Source: Spirochaetota bacterium
Lineage (GTDB): Bacteria; Spirochaetota; UBA4802; JAFGJZ01
Assembly (NCBI GenBank): GCA_023396615.1
Contig: JAEWVM010000002.1
Location: 1-13,269 of the forward strand
DNA length: 13,269 nt
Direction: 5' to 3'
Positions 1-6,098 of this stretch are shown piece by piece. The first letter of the stretch is position 1; each line of letters starts with the position of its first letter. Under the pieces are notes generated by a model, which did no database searches, was not told the origin of the DNA, and saw only the letters and a list, made by a program, of their open reading frames with translations. The translations under genes were made by a program, and so were the position numbers.

Positions 1-161
1 CCCTGACGGACTACAAATGAACCCGTAACAATAAAAAAGATCAAAAGAAGAAAAGCCATATCTCCGATTGAAGTAGCTTCAAACTGAAGATAATCCTTCG
101 GTTTCGGGCTGTGAGCCTTCTGCCGCGACAGAAAGCATTTAATGTATCTTTTTGCTTTCAT
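1..161 (-). CDS. exbD: ExbD/TolR-family protein, N-terminal part (cut by window edge)
   Basis: Reading leftward from an ATG at 161-159, the frame stays open to the window edge and gives about 53 residues. A basic cytoplasmic N-terminus (MKAKRYIKCFLSRQKAHSPK) leads into SIGDMAFLLLIFFIVTGSF. This is the ExbD/TolR signature: a single TM helix opened by an Asp (here in GDMAF) that carries protons in the ExbB-ExbD or TolQ-TolR motor. The start lies 8 bp beyond the exbB stop, and the Shine-Dalgarno GAGAGGA begins inside the exbB TGA, so translation is probably coupled. The periplasmic domain is outside the window, so ExbD and TolR cannot be separated. Confidence 0.85.
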   Translation of the reverse strand, partial: MKAKRYIKCFLSRQKAHSPKPKDYLQFEATSIGDMAFLLLIFFIVTGSFVVRQ

Positions 162-169
162 TATTCCTC

Positions 170-805
170 TCAGTCCGAAAGTTTTTCAGACATCCTCGGG
201 AGTTTTGCGCTCAATTTGGCAATGTATTCTTCTGAAAGAATGTAACGGTTCTGGACTATGTGTGTAAAAACATAGAAAGCAAAGAGAATCGGAGCCGCTA
301 CAACAAGTCCGCCCGCTGTTGTTATGAGCGCTATCTGTATTCCGACTGCTACGACTTTTGCGTTTACGGTGGTAGCCGCTGCGATAGCCTGAAATGCTCC
401 GATCATTCCGACAACGGTCCCTAAAAATCCCAGTACCGGCGCAAGATTTCCGCATCCTGAAAGAAGACCCATTCCTTTTTCAAGAGAGCTTGCGAAAACC
501 TGAAATTCGCCTCTTAGTTCATCTTCGAGTTCTTCCCTGTATTTCGCAGTTGATTTAGACGCAATTGTATCCAGTCTCTTTTGCAGACCTTTTGCAGTCC
601 AGGCATCTTTTCTGAAATAATAAATAACGCGTTCTATGATAATAGTAAGACCTATTACTCCGAGAGCTATTATGAAAGGCATCAGTTTTCCGCCTGCCTT
701 TACTGTTTCGAACAGACTCATTCCTTCAAATGCGTCAGCACCTTCCTGTGCAAAAAGACATCCTGACATTAAGGCTAAGAATGCCGATGTAATGATTTTT
801 TTCAT
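170..805 (-). CDS. exbB: MotA/TolQ/ExbB-family proton channel protein
   Basis: This 211-aa inner-membrane protein forms, with ExbD, the proton-motive-force motor that energises outer-membrane transport or envelope integrity. A predicted signal peptide (1-19, ending LFA before QEG) is followed by TM1 (about 40-64), a cytoplasmic stretch (about 68-115), TM2 (118-143) and TM3 (150-182). The family motif PVLGFLGTVVGMIGAF lies at about 123-138. The start is supported by GGAGGA nine bases upstream. exbD follows 8 bp downstream, so the two form an operon. The N-terminal extension with a signal peptide is typical of the long ExbB form. MSGC at 13-16 is also lipobox-like, so lipidation at Cys16 is conceivable but less likely. 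TolQ is the alternative name; no tol or pal genes are visible. Confidence 0.9.
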   Translation of the reverse strand: MKKIITSAFLALMSGCLFAQEGADAFEGMSLFETVKAGGKLMPFIIALGVIGLTIIIERVIYYFRKDAWTAKGLQKRLDTIASKSTAKYREELEDELRGEFQVFASSLEKGMGLLSGCGNLAPVLGFLGTVVGMIGAFQAIAAATTVNAKVVAVGIQIALITTAGGLVVAAPILFAFYVFTHIVQNRYILSEEYIAKLSAKLPRMSEKLSD

Positions 806-843
806 TTATTTTATCCTCCAATTATATGCGGTTTCTATTTATA

Positions 844-873
844 ACAAGTGAGTCCGCTTTATTTGTCACTTGT
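844..873. promoter_or_regulatory. Inverted repeat upstream of exbB
   Basis: ACAAGTGA (844-851) and TCACTTGT (866-873) form a perfect 8-bp inverted repeat with a 14-bp spacer, giving 22 bp centre to centre, about two helical turns. It lies 39-68 bp upstream of the exbB start on the minus strand. This is a plausible two-half-site operator in the exbBD promoter region. I found no convincing -35/-10 pair here; TATAAA next to the left arm and TATAAT at about 822-827 are the only -10-like strings. Confidence 0.35.
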
Positions 874-896
874 ATCATACATATTTTTGTTTTATA

Positions 897-921
897 GTCG
901 TCCGGACTTCTAAGACCGGAC
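897..921. repeat. GTCGTCCGGACTT repeat, copy 1, with hairpin
   Basis: The 13-bp sequence GTCGTCCGGACTT (897-909) recurs exactly at 3405-3417. Here GTCCGGACTT (900-909) also faces AAGACCGGAC (912-921), a near-perfect hairpin with one A-A mismatch and a very short loop. It abuts the stop codon of the AraC-type gene (TAG, 923-921). On the minus strand no U-tract follows, so it is not a standard terminator for that gene. The T-rich stretch lies on the plus-strand side, where no gene precedes it. Confidence 0.45.
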
Positions 922-2075
922 TATTTATTATTTTTATACATTCTTGATGAAAATCTTTCTCTAAATTCAGACGGAGTAAATCCCTTGAACTTTTTGAATA
1001 CATCGTTGAAAACTGATTTTGAATTAAAACCCGATTGAAAACAAACCGAAAGAATGTTTGCGGACGGATTTTCACTTAAAAGCTGGGCCGCGTATTCAAC
1101 TCTTGATTCATTGATGAATGTGTAAAAATTTTTGCCGAAAGCGTCATTTAATATCTGGGAAAGATGATGAGACGGCACACCTGCTGATTCCGAAAATTGT
1201 TTGATTGTGATTTCGCTTTCGAGATATAATTTGTCTTCTTTGAGAGCTTTGTTAATTTTTGAAATGTATTCTTTTTTCTTTTTATCCTCGATGAAATTCT
1301 TTTTATACTTTTCGTTTTTTGCAGAATCTTCTTTTATCTCAGAATGAATTTTTCCGTACACGTCCGGCATCAGCAGAATAAAGTATCCGATTGAAAAAAA
1401 CATTATGACTACAGCGACAAAGAATATGTTCAAAGTTATGCCTGCAGCTGTTTCACTGAACATGATTGAGCACAGAGTCGAGAAAAATGTCGCTGCCCAT
1501 ATAAATGAAATCACATAAATCAGAATTGAAAGCCATCTGCAGCTGATTTTGTGTATGTCTGAAAAACTCTGAAGAATGCGTTTCTTGTACCTGTTCATCG
1601 CTTTGCGTGAGAAAAAAATATAAACAAGGACTTGCAGATAAAATGAGATATTGGTAATTGCTGAAAAGATTATTTCGCCTTTGGTATCTTCGGATTCTTT
1701 CAGGTTCTCTAATCCGGTAACGGCAATATGTATGAAAATTCCGGTAAGAATGAGAGAAAAAACGATGAAAGGAATAAAATGAAGAAGATCTTTTCTTTTT
1801 AAATTTTCTTTTTCAGCTGTAATGAATGAAACATAAAAATAGAAAATCGGTCCATAGAGAAGGAATATTGCATTTTCGAGTAAAAAAAAAGGAATGTTGA
1901 AATAAGTCAGATCAGCTTTTGATTTTACGTCAATGGCGAGAAATTCGGTAAATAGCTCAATTGTAAAGAGAAAAAGAAATATTGATAGAAACTTGCCATG
2001 TTTTTCTTTTTTAAAAAAAAGAGCCAAGGAAAGAAAAAGTCCCTGAACAGCACCTATTAAAACGAGAAATTTCAT
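921..2075 (-). CDS. Membrane-anchored AraC-family transcriptional regulator (7 TM + HTH)
   Basis: This 384-aa protein has two parts. Residues 1-236 hold about seven hydrophobic helices (near 1-21, 29-48, 61-86, 98-119, 134-156, 180-204 and 210-236). A lysine-rich linker (237-272) joins them to a C-terminal AraC/XylS domain (about 273-378). Helix-turn-helix 1 is near 279-300 (ITIKQFSESAGVPSHHLSQI). HTH2 and the family signature are near 333-374 (CFQSGFNSKSVFNDVFKKFKG, then FTPSEFR). The architecture implies a sensor held in the inner membrane that binds DNA directly; the ligand is unknown. AAAGGAG lies about 13 bp before the ATG, a rather long spacing. The neighbouring DUF4421-like gene on the same strand is a candidate target. 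AraC assignment is firm, the function is not. Confidence 0.88.
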   Translation of the reverse strand: MKFLVLIGAVQGLFLSLALFFKKEKHGKFLSIFLFLFTIELFTEFLAIDVKSKADLTYFNIPFFLLENAIFLLYGPIFYFYVSFITAEKENLKRKDLLHFIPFIVFSLILTGIFIHIAVTGLENLKESEDTKGEIIFSAITNISFYLQVLVYIFFSRKAMNRYKKRILQSFSDIHKISCRWLSILIYVISFIWAATFFSTLCSIMFSETAAGITLNIFFVAVVIMFFSIGYFILLMPDVYGKIHSEIKEDSAKNEKYKKNFIEDKKKKEYISKINKALKEDKLYLESEITIKQFSESAGVPSHHLSQILNDAFGKNFYTFINESRVEYAAQLLSENPSANILSVCFQSGFNSKSVFNDVFKKFKGFTPSEFRERFSSRMYKNNK

Positions 2076-2115
2076 TTTCTGCTTACGGCTCCTTTAAGAA
2101 ATAGACTTCAAATTA

Positions 2116-2144
2116 ATAACAACACAGCAGAAAGAAAATGTCAC
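2116..2144 (-). promoter_or_regulatory. Candidate promoter of the AraC-type regulator
   Basis: On the minus strand GTGACA (2144-2139, 5/6 to the -35 consensus) is separated by 17 bp from TGTTAT (2121-2116, 4/6 to -10). A start near 2109 would leave a leader of about 34 nt. The fit is moderate and the region is AT-rich, so chance matches are likely. Confidence 0.35.
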
Positions 2145-2183
2145 AAAAATAATATAAATATGAAACACTGAGCAGAAAATAAA

Positions 2184-2198
2184 CAATGCCCGGCATTG
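2184..2198. promoter_or_regulatory. Odd-centred palindrome CAATGCC-C-GGCATTG
   Basis: A perfect 7-bp inverted repeat around one central base lies in the 241-bp gap between the DUF4421-like gene and the AraC-type gene. It is about 110 bp upstream of the AraC-type start and about 40 bp upstream of its candidate -35 box. It is GC-rich against an AT-rich background. A homodimeric regulator could bind here; autoregulation is only one possibility. The rest of the gap (2076-2316) shows no open reading frame I trust. Confidence 0.4.
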
Positions 2199-2316
2199 GA
2201 TAAAAGTCATTTATTTTTTTCAAGCGTAATTTATATATTAAAGAGTTTTGAATGCTTAAAGCAGGTTAAACTTATCAATTGATTATAAGTATTTTATTTT
2301 TAGACTGAACGTCCGG

Positions 2317-3279
2317 TTAAAAGCGTGTTCCCGCAAAAAATCCGATTTTTCCAGAGTCTATCTGAATTTTACATTTTTGCTTTCCATACATCGAAGCGTG
2401 CCAGAATGCGTAAATTCCTGCCATAAATGAATCTTCGTTATATCCTAATAAATATTTCATGTTATAGTGAATTACCGGATAAACTTTTTTAGAGTCATCC
2501 TGCTTGTCTCGCATATTGTATTCTGTAATAGACGGACCTGCAGCAAAAATTACTGATACGGCAGCGAAAAAGCCTCTATATACAAATGCATGAGCATATC
2601 CTGCTCCGGCATAAAAATTAACTGCATTAACCTCGTTAACATCTGCCGCGAAATCAAAGTCGTCTCTTGCTTTGCCGGGGATTAAGCTTGAGTCTGAAGA
2701 AACACTTGTAAGATCGAGTCCCAGATATAGAAGAAATGAGCCGCTGCTTTTCTCTATGGGTTCCTTGCAGTCATATACATTCGCAAGAGAAAAATTGTCG
2801 GAAAAGGAATAATAGACATTTGAGCCGATGTGACGGGTTTTAATATCTGATCGTATTGTTTCGGTATCGCCCGCGGAATAATCGTAACTTCCGGGATTAT
2901 CCATGTAAACTCCCTTCATTTTTTGATAGTAAACTTCAACGCCGATGTGTTTTTTGAACATGTATAACTGGTAGTCTGTTGTTTTGGTTTTGCCATGTTT
3001 CTGTGTGCTTTTATCATACCACCAGCTTTTTGACATGCTGAATCCGAATTTTTTGTATGAAATCGAGAAACCGCTTGCCCATTTCGCGTTTGAATCATAA
3101 CTTAATTCATTGTCACCGTTTGTCACATTAAGAGACATCAAAGGTGTTTCTGTAAAAATCTTAATTGAATAATTTTTTTGAGAATTAATTGTCTTATCTG
3201 CTTCGGATGACGAATCCTCAGACGAATAGAGTGATAAAAATGAAGTACAGAATATTAATAAAAATAAAAGACCTTTCAT
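2317..3279 (-). CDS. Secreted DUF4421-like beta-barrel envelope protein
   Basis: This 320-aa protein starts with a signal peptide (1 to about 19, MKGLLFLLIFCTSFLSLYSS). It is rich in alternating aromatic and polar residues and ends in Phe (FFAGTRF), as outer-membrane barrels often do. The central segment (about 66-126: SGFSISYKKFGFSMSKSWW, then GKTKTTDYQLYMFKKHIGV and VYYQKMKGVYM) resembles the DUF4421 family, whose function is unknown. I recognise this from pattern, not from a search. GGGAGG lies about 10 bp before the ATG. It sits 241 bp upstream of the membrane AraC regulator on the same strand, which may control it or sense the same envelope cue. CGTCCGG directly abuts its stop codon. Confidence 0.7.
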   Translation of the reverse strand: MKGLLFLLIFCTSFLSLYSSEDSSSEADKTINSQKNYSIKIFTETPLMSLNVTNGDNELSYDSNAKWASGFSISYKKFGFSMSKSWWYDKSTQKHGKTKTTDYQLYMFKKHIGVEVYYQKMKGVYMDNPGSYDYSAGDTETIRSDIKTRHIGSNVYYSFSDNFSLANVYDCKEPIEKSSGSFLLYLGLDLTSVSSDSSLIPGKARDDFDFAADVNEVNAVNFYAGAGYAHAFVYRGFFAAVSVIFAAGPSITEYNMRDKQDDSKKVYPVIHYNMKYLLGYNEDSFMAGIYAFWHASMYGKQKCKIQIDSGKIGFFAGTRF

Positions 3280-3351
3280 TACGTTCTTTCCTCCCTTATA
3301 TTGATGGTTTGCGGGTTTCTATTTAGATGATTAGATTCATAAATTGATACA

Positions 3352-3381
3352 ATTTTATTTATGCTAAATATGATTGTTCAA
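3352..3381 (-). promoter_or_regulatory. Candidate promoter of the DUF4421-like gene
   Basis: On the minus strand TTGAAC (3381-3376, 4/6) is followed after 18 bp by TAAAAT (3357-3352, 5/6). This predicts a leader of roughly 65 nt before the ATG at 3279. It lies in the 317-bp divergent gap 3280-3596, which otherwise holds a GTCGTCCGGACTT repeat copy and the plus-strand operon promoter. I see no gene in that gap. Confidence 0.4.
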
Positions 3382-3404
3382 TTAAATCATGTTTCAAATA
3401 CATT

Positions 3405-3427
3405 GTCGTCCGGACTTATTGGTTCGG
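3405..3427. repeat. GTCGTCCGGACTT repeat, copy 2
   Basis: This is an exact 13-bp match to 897-909, with weaker similarity continuing downstream (CGG-CT-TTT positions align). CCGGAC (3410-3415) can pair with GTTCGG (3422-3427), including one G-U pair, around a 6-nt loop, and is followed on the plus strand by a T-rich stretch. As with copy 1, no plus-strand gene ends here. The shorter core CGTCCGG occurs again at 2310-2316, touching the DUF4421-like stop codon. Confidence 0.4.
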
Positions 3428-3533
3428 TCTCTTTTGGATACATGAGTCAAAAGGTTTAGTATTCCAATATATTCTATTTTCGGATTAAACTATTAGTTTG
3501 CAAAACCACTGATGATTAATGACAAAATTTCTC

Positions 3534-3562
3534 TTTACAGTTTTGGGGCATGTTTGTTTTAT
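3534..3562 (+). promoter_or_regulatory. Candidate promoter of the DUF486-hisEG-ptsN operon
   Basis: TTTACA (3534-3539, 5/6) and TTTTAT (3557-3562, 4/6) are 17 bp apart. A start near 3569 would give a leader of about 28 nt containing the AAAGGGA ribosome site used by the first gene. It is the best -35/-10 pair I see in this gap on the plus strand. No T-box, histidine leader peptide or attenuator is visible. Confidence 0.4.
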
Positions 3563-3596
3563 CGAATCTGAATTTATTATGCAGTAAAGGGATTTT

Positions 3597-3938
3597 ATGT
3601 CTTCCGTCTTTTTCAAAACAATATTTCTTCTTGTTCTTTCAAACCTGTTTATGACTTTCGCGTGGTATAGTCATCTCAAAAATCTGAACGGGACGAAATG
3701 GTATATCGCGGCATTCGCAAGCTGGGGAATAGCCTTTTTTGAATATATGATACAGGTTCCGGCTAATCGTATCGGATATACCGAGCTTTCGCTTGGCCAG
3801 CTGAAAATAATGCAGGAAGTCGTAACTTTATCGGTTTTTATTCCTTTTTCGGTTTTTTACATGAATCAGCCGTTTAAGACAAATTATATCTATGCAGGGG
3901 TCTGCATGGTCGGTGCAGTCTATTTTATGTTCAAGTGA
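3597..3938 (+). CDS. DUF486 (DMT-like) small membrane protein
   Basis: This 113-aa protein has four hydrophobic segments (about 5-24, 35-52, 72-88 and 94-112). It carries hallmark DUF486 strings: NLFMTFAWYSHLK (16-28), SWGIAFFEYMIQVPANRIGY (42-61) and LSLGQLKIMQEVVTL (64-78). DUF486 proteins resemble half-size drug/metabolite transporters (SMR/EmrE-like fold), but no substrate is established. Length is normal for the family. AAAGGGA lies about 5 bp upstream of the ATG. hisE starts 9 bp after the stop, with its GAGG overlapping the TGA, so it is the first gene of the operon. A link to histidine synthesis is suggested only by position. Confidence 0.9.
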   Translation: MSSVFFKTIFLLVLSNLFMTFAWYSHLKNLNGTKWYIAAFASWGIAFFEYMIQVPANRIGYTELSLGQLKIMQEVVTLSVFIPFSVFYMNQPFKTNYIYAGVCMVGAVYFMFK

Positions 3939-3947
3939 GGATTATTT

Positions 3948-4265
3948 ATGGATATTTTCAGCACACTTTTTGAGACGATTGAAGACCGCAAGGGCAAAGA
4001 TCCGAAAGAATCGTATGTTTCTTCGCTGATGGCAAAAGGAACGGAAAAAATCAACAGCAAAATCACTGAAGAAGCAGCCGAGACATGTGAAGCGGCTCTT
4101 GAGAATGACAAAGAACACCTGATTTATGAAATCTGCGATCTTATTTTTCATACTTTTGTGCTTGCAGGCTATAAGAACATAACTATTGATGATATAAAGA
4201 AAGAACTTGAGAGACGGCATGGAACGAGCGGTCTTACCGAAAAAGCGCAGAGAGGAAACAAATGA
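3948..4265 (+). CDS. hisE: Phosphoribosyl-ATP pyrophosphatase
   Basis: HisE hydrolyses phosphoribosyl-ATP to phosphoribosyl-AMP and pyrophosphate, the second step of histidine synthesis, in the cytosol. The 105-aa length fits stand-alone HisE. The all-alpha MazG-like fold is marked by KITEEAAETCEAAL (about 38-51), with the metal-binding Glu residues, and by HLIYEICDLIFHTFVLAG (57-74), with the Glu/Asp pair of the second metal motif. Many bacteria fuse HisE to HisI; here it stands alone, so hisI should be elsewhere. Its TGA overlaps the hisG ATG by 4 bp (ATGA), indicating translational coupling with the enzyme that makes its substrate. Confidence 0.93.
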   Translation: MDIFSTLFETIEDRKGKDPKESYVSSLMAKGTEKINSKITEEAAETCEAALENDKEHLIYEICDLIFHTFVLAGYKNITIDDIKKELERRHGTSGLTEKAQRGNK

Positions 4266-5125
4266 TTAGCGACAGAAACCGTCTAAGATTTGCCCTTCCG
4301 GGAAAGGGAAGACTGAGAGAGCCGACTATTGATCTGCTTCAGAAATCGGGATTCAGCTTCAGAGAGAAAGACAGACATCTTTATGCAACATGTACTAACG
4401 AAAATATCGTTTTTATTTTTGTGCGTGCAGATGATATCCCTGTTCTTGTGGAATCCGGAGTTGTAGATGCGGGAATTACCGGAAGTGATCTTGTAATTGA
4501 AAGAAAAGCATCTGTCAACGAGGTTGTTTCGCTTGGTTATGGAAGATGCAGACTGTGTGTGGCTGTCCGTGACGAATGTCAGGAATCTTCTCTAAAATGG
4601 CTTGAAGGTAAAAGAGTTGCGACTTCTTTTCCTCATATAACACGTGAATTTTTTCTTTCGAACGGAGTTAATATTGAAGTAATCGAAATGAACGGATCCG
4701 TCGAAATTATGGTTGCGCTCGGTCTTGCCGATGCTATCGTAGACATAGTTGAAACCGGAGACAGTTTGAGAGATAATAATCTCAAAGTTTTTTGCGATAT
4801 CGGCAAATATGAAACGGTTCTTATTTCAAACAATGCTATAAAAAATGATGCGCGTATCGAGAAGGCGAAACGCCGTATTGAAGGTGTTTTAACAGCAAAA
4901 AGATACAGCATTCTTGAGTATAATATTTCGGAAACAGTTCTTCCGGAAGCGGAAAAAATTACACCGGGATTTAAGTCTCCGACCATATCTAAGCTTGACA
5001 CGGAAGGATGGGTGGGTGTAAAAGTGATGGTTGAGAAGGGTTCAGTTCCGAAAGTTATGGATGAACTCGAATCTCTCGGCGCTACGGCTATTTTTGAGAC
5101 AACAATAATTAACTGCCGCTTATAA
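4262..5125 (+). CDS. hisG: ATP phosphoribosyltransferase, long form
   Basis: HisG condenses ATP with PRPP to phosphoribosyl-ATP, the committed and feedback-controlled step of histidine synthesis. The 287-aa protein is the long, HisZ-independent type. The catalytic domain opens with LRFALPGKGRL (8-18). Further landmarks are SGVVDAGITGSDLV (65-78) and the PRPP-binding region EMNGSVE (142-148) with ADAIVDIVETGDSLRDNNL (156-174). The C-terminal ACT-like regulatory domain (about 213-287) should bind histidine. No hisZ is therefore required. It overlaps hisE by 4 bp and is followed 15 bp later by the next operon gene. I see no missing catalytic element. Confidence 0.95.
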   Translation: MISDRNRLRFALPGKGRLREPTIDLLQKSGFSFREKDRHLYATCTNENIVFIFVRADDIPVLVESGVVDAGITGSDLVIERKASVNEVVSLGYGRCRLCVAVRDECQESSLKWLEGKRVATSFPHITREFFLSNGVNIEVIEMNGSVEIMVALGLADAIVDIVETGDSLRDNNLKVFCDIGKYETVLISNNAIKNDARIEKAKRRIEGVLTAKRYSILEYNISETVLPEAEKITPGFKSPTISKLDTEGWVGVKVMVEKGSVPKVMDELESLGATAIFETTIINCRL

Positions 5126-5140
5126 GCGCGCAAAGGAGAT

Positions 5141-5548
5141 ATGATGGTTTATGTAGTTTACGGAATAATTCTCGTTGTTATCATCGCCGGTTTTATTGCT
5201 TATAAAATAATCAGAAAAAGAATAACGAAAAAGATTGCTGCACAGCAGGAAGTCGTTAATCAGCACAAGCAGACTGTAACTATTTTTGTTATTGAAAAGA
5301 AAATGGCGAAAGTATCTGAAGCTAAACTGCCGAAAGCAGTTGTAGATCAGATTCCGGCTATTTATAAATTGAAAAAACTTCCTCTTGTTACTGCAAAGGT
5401 TGGTCAGCAGATTGTTACTCTTATTTCTGAGGATAAGATTTATTCAAGTATTCCGGAAAAGAAAAATGTGACTATCGAACTCGCGGGAATTTTTATCGCA
5501 GGTATAAAGAATCAGAACAACAGCGCTCCGAAGAAAAAAAGGAGATAA
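5141..5548 (+). CDS. Single-TM protein of unknown function between hisG and ptsN
   Basis: I do not recognise this 135-aa family. One TM helix (about 3-22) is followed by a basic stretch (KIIRKRITKKI, 22-32), so the bulk is probably cytoplasmic by the positive-inside rule. The soluble part (about 40-125) looks beta-rich: QTVTIFVIEKK, LPLVTAKVGQQIVTLI and NVTIELAGIFIAGI. The tail is lysine/arginine-rich (PKKKRR). AAAGGAG (5132-5138) lies only 2 bp before the ATG at 5141 but 5 bp before the ATG at 5144, so the second Met may be the true start. Its last codons (AAA AGG AGA) supply the Shine-Dalgarno of ptsN. Clean coding and tight spacing support a real gene. Confidence 0.8.
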   Translation: MMVYVVYGIILVVIIAGFIAYKIIRKRITKKIAAQQEVVNQHKQTVTIFVIEKKMAKVSEAKLPKAVVDQIPAIYKLKKLPLVTAKVGQQIVTLISEDKIYSSIPEKKNVTIELAGIFIAGIKNQNNSAPKKKRR

Positions 5549-5549
5549 C

Positions 5550-6008
5550 ATGAAACCGATTCACGAATATACAAGCGCGAATTTTATAAAGAAAATAGAT
5601 TCTGAAGACAGATTTATAGCTATTGAGGATCTTGCCAAAGTTTTCGAAGGAACCGAAATTTGTTCGAATATCGACAAACTCGTTTCCGCACTGAAAGAGC
5701 GTGAAGAAATAATGAGCACGGGAATCGGATGCAATATTGCGATTCCGCATGCAAAAATCCCTGAAGTAAAAGATATTGCCTATGCAATCGGTGTGTCGAA
5801 AAAGGGAATTGATTTTGATTCAATGGACGGAAATCCTGTGCATCTGGTGATACTCGTTGTTGCCGGAGAAAAACAGCATAAGGACTATCTGTCTCTTCTG
5901 TCCAATATCATGGCATTCCTCAAAGATCCTGCTATTAAAGATAGTGTTATTAATGCAGAAAATTCTCAGCAGGTGTTTGAGATTTTGATGTCTGCGCAGG
6001 CCCGCTGA
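5550..6008 (+). CDS. ptsN: PTS IIA-type phosphoryl carrier (PtsN/fructose IIA family)
   Basis: This 152-aa protein is one PTS EIIA type-2 domain. The phosphoacceptor is His67 in GIGCNIAIPHAK (58-69), and the later conserved part is HLVILVVAGEKQHKDYLSLLSNIMAFLKD (about 98-126). Free-standing IIA domains of this length are usually IIA-Ntr regulators rather than sugar transporters, because no IIB or IIC is fused or adjacent. In proteobacteria IIA-Ntr adjusts K+ transport, carbon/nitrogen balance and kinase activity; its role here is unknown. The ATG is 2 bp after the upstream TAA, so translation is coupled. Only a weak inverted repeat (AACTAA-C-TTAGTT, 6027-6039) followed by Ts lies after the stop, so termination before the next promoter may be leaky. 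Confidence 0.85.
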   Translation: MKPIHEYTSANFIKKIDSEDRFIAIEDLAKVFEGTEICSNIDKLVSALKEREEIMSTGIGCNIAIPHAKIPEVKDIAYAIGVSKKGIDFDSMDGNPVHLVILVVAGEKQHKDYLSLLSNIMAFLKDPAIKDSVINAENSQQVFEILMSAQAR

Positions 6009-6051
6009 AGACTGTTTGACTCACTGAACTAACTTAGTTTTTAACCATTTG

Positions 6052-6080
6052 TTGACTTATACCGCCTAACGCGTTATAAT
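6052..6080 (+). promoter_or_regulatory. Near-consensus sigma-70-type promoter of the alcohol dehydrogenase
   Basis: TTGACT (6052-6057, 5/6) and TATAAT (6075-6080, 6/6) are exactly 17 bp apart. Transcription should begin near 6086-6088, only about 12 nt before the ATG at 6099. This is the strongest promoter in the window and is overlapped by a perfect inverted repeat. Confidence 0.85.
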
Positions 6081-6092
6081 ACGTTAGGCGGT
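6061..6092. promoter_or_regulatory. Perfect 11-bp inverted-repeat operator over the promoter
   Basis: ACCGCCTAACG (6061-6071) and CGTTAGGCGGT (6082-6092) are perfect inverted repeats with a 10-bp spacer that holds the -10 box. Nested inside are the palindrome TAACGCGTTA (6067-6076) and a 10-bp-spaced direct repeat of CGTTA (6072-6076 and 6082-6086). The left arm lies upstream of the predicted transcription start, so it would act as DNA and not as an RNA hairpin. Its placement between -35 and +1 is that of a repressor operator. The right arm also contains AGGCGG, the apparent Shine-Dalgarno. The cognate regulator is not identifiable here. Confidence 0.8.
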
Positions 6093-6098
6093 TTAGAT

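Noticed and set aside
2271..2289. CTTAT-AAT/ATT-ATAAG hairpin with following Ts as a terminator
   Set aside because: The T-rich side is on the plus strand, where no gene precedes it, and the stem is AT-only with almost no loop.
4633..5133. Long open frame on the minus strand across hisG
   Set aside because: It is antisense to a clearly functional hisG, has no ribosome site and encodes a low-complexity Ser/Ile-rich product.
6027..6039. AACTAA-C-TTAGTT followed by Ts as the ptsN terminator
   Set aside because: The real RNA stem would be only about 4 AT-rich pairs; too weak to list as a terminator.
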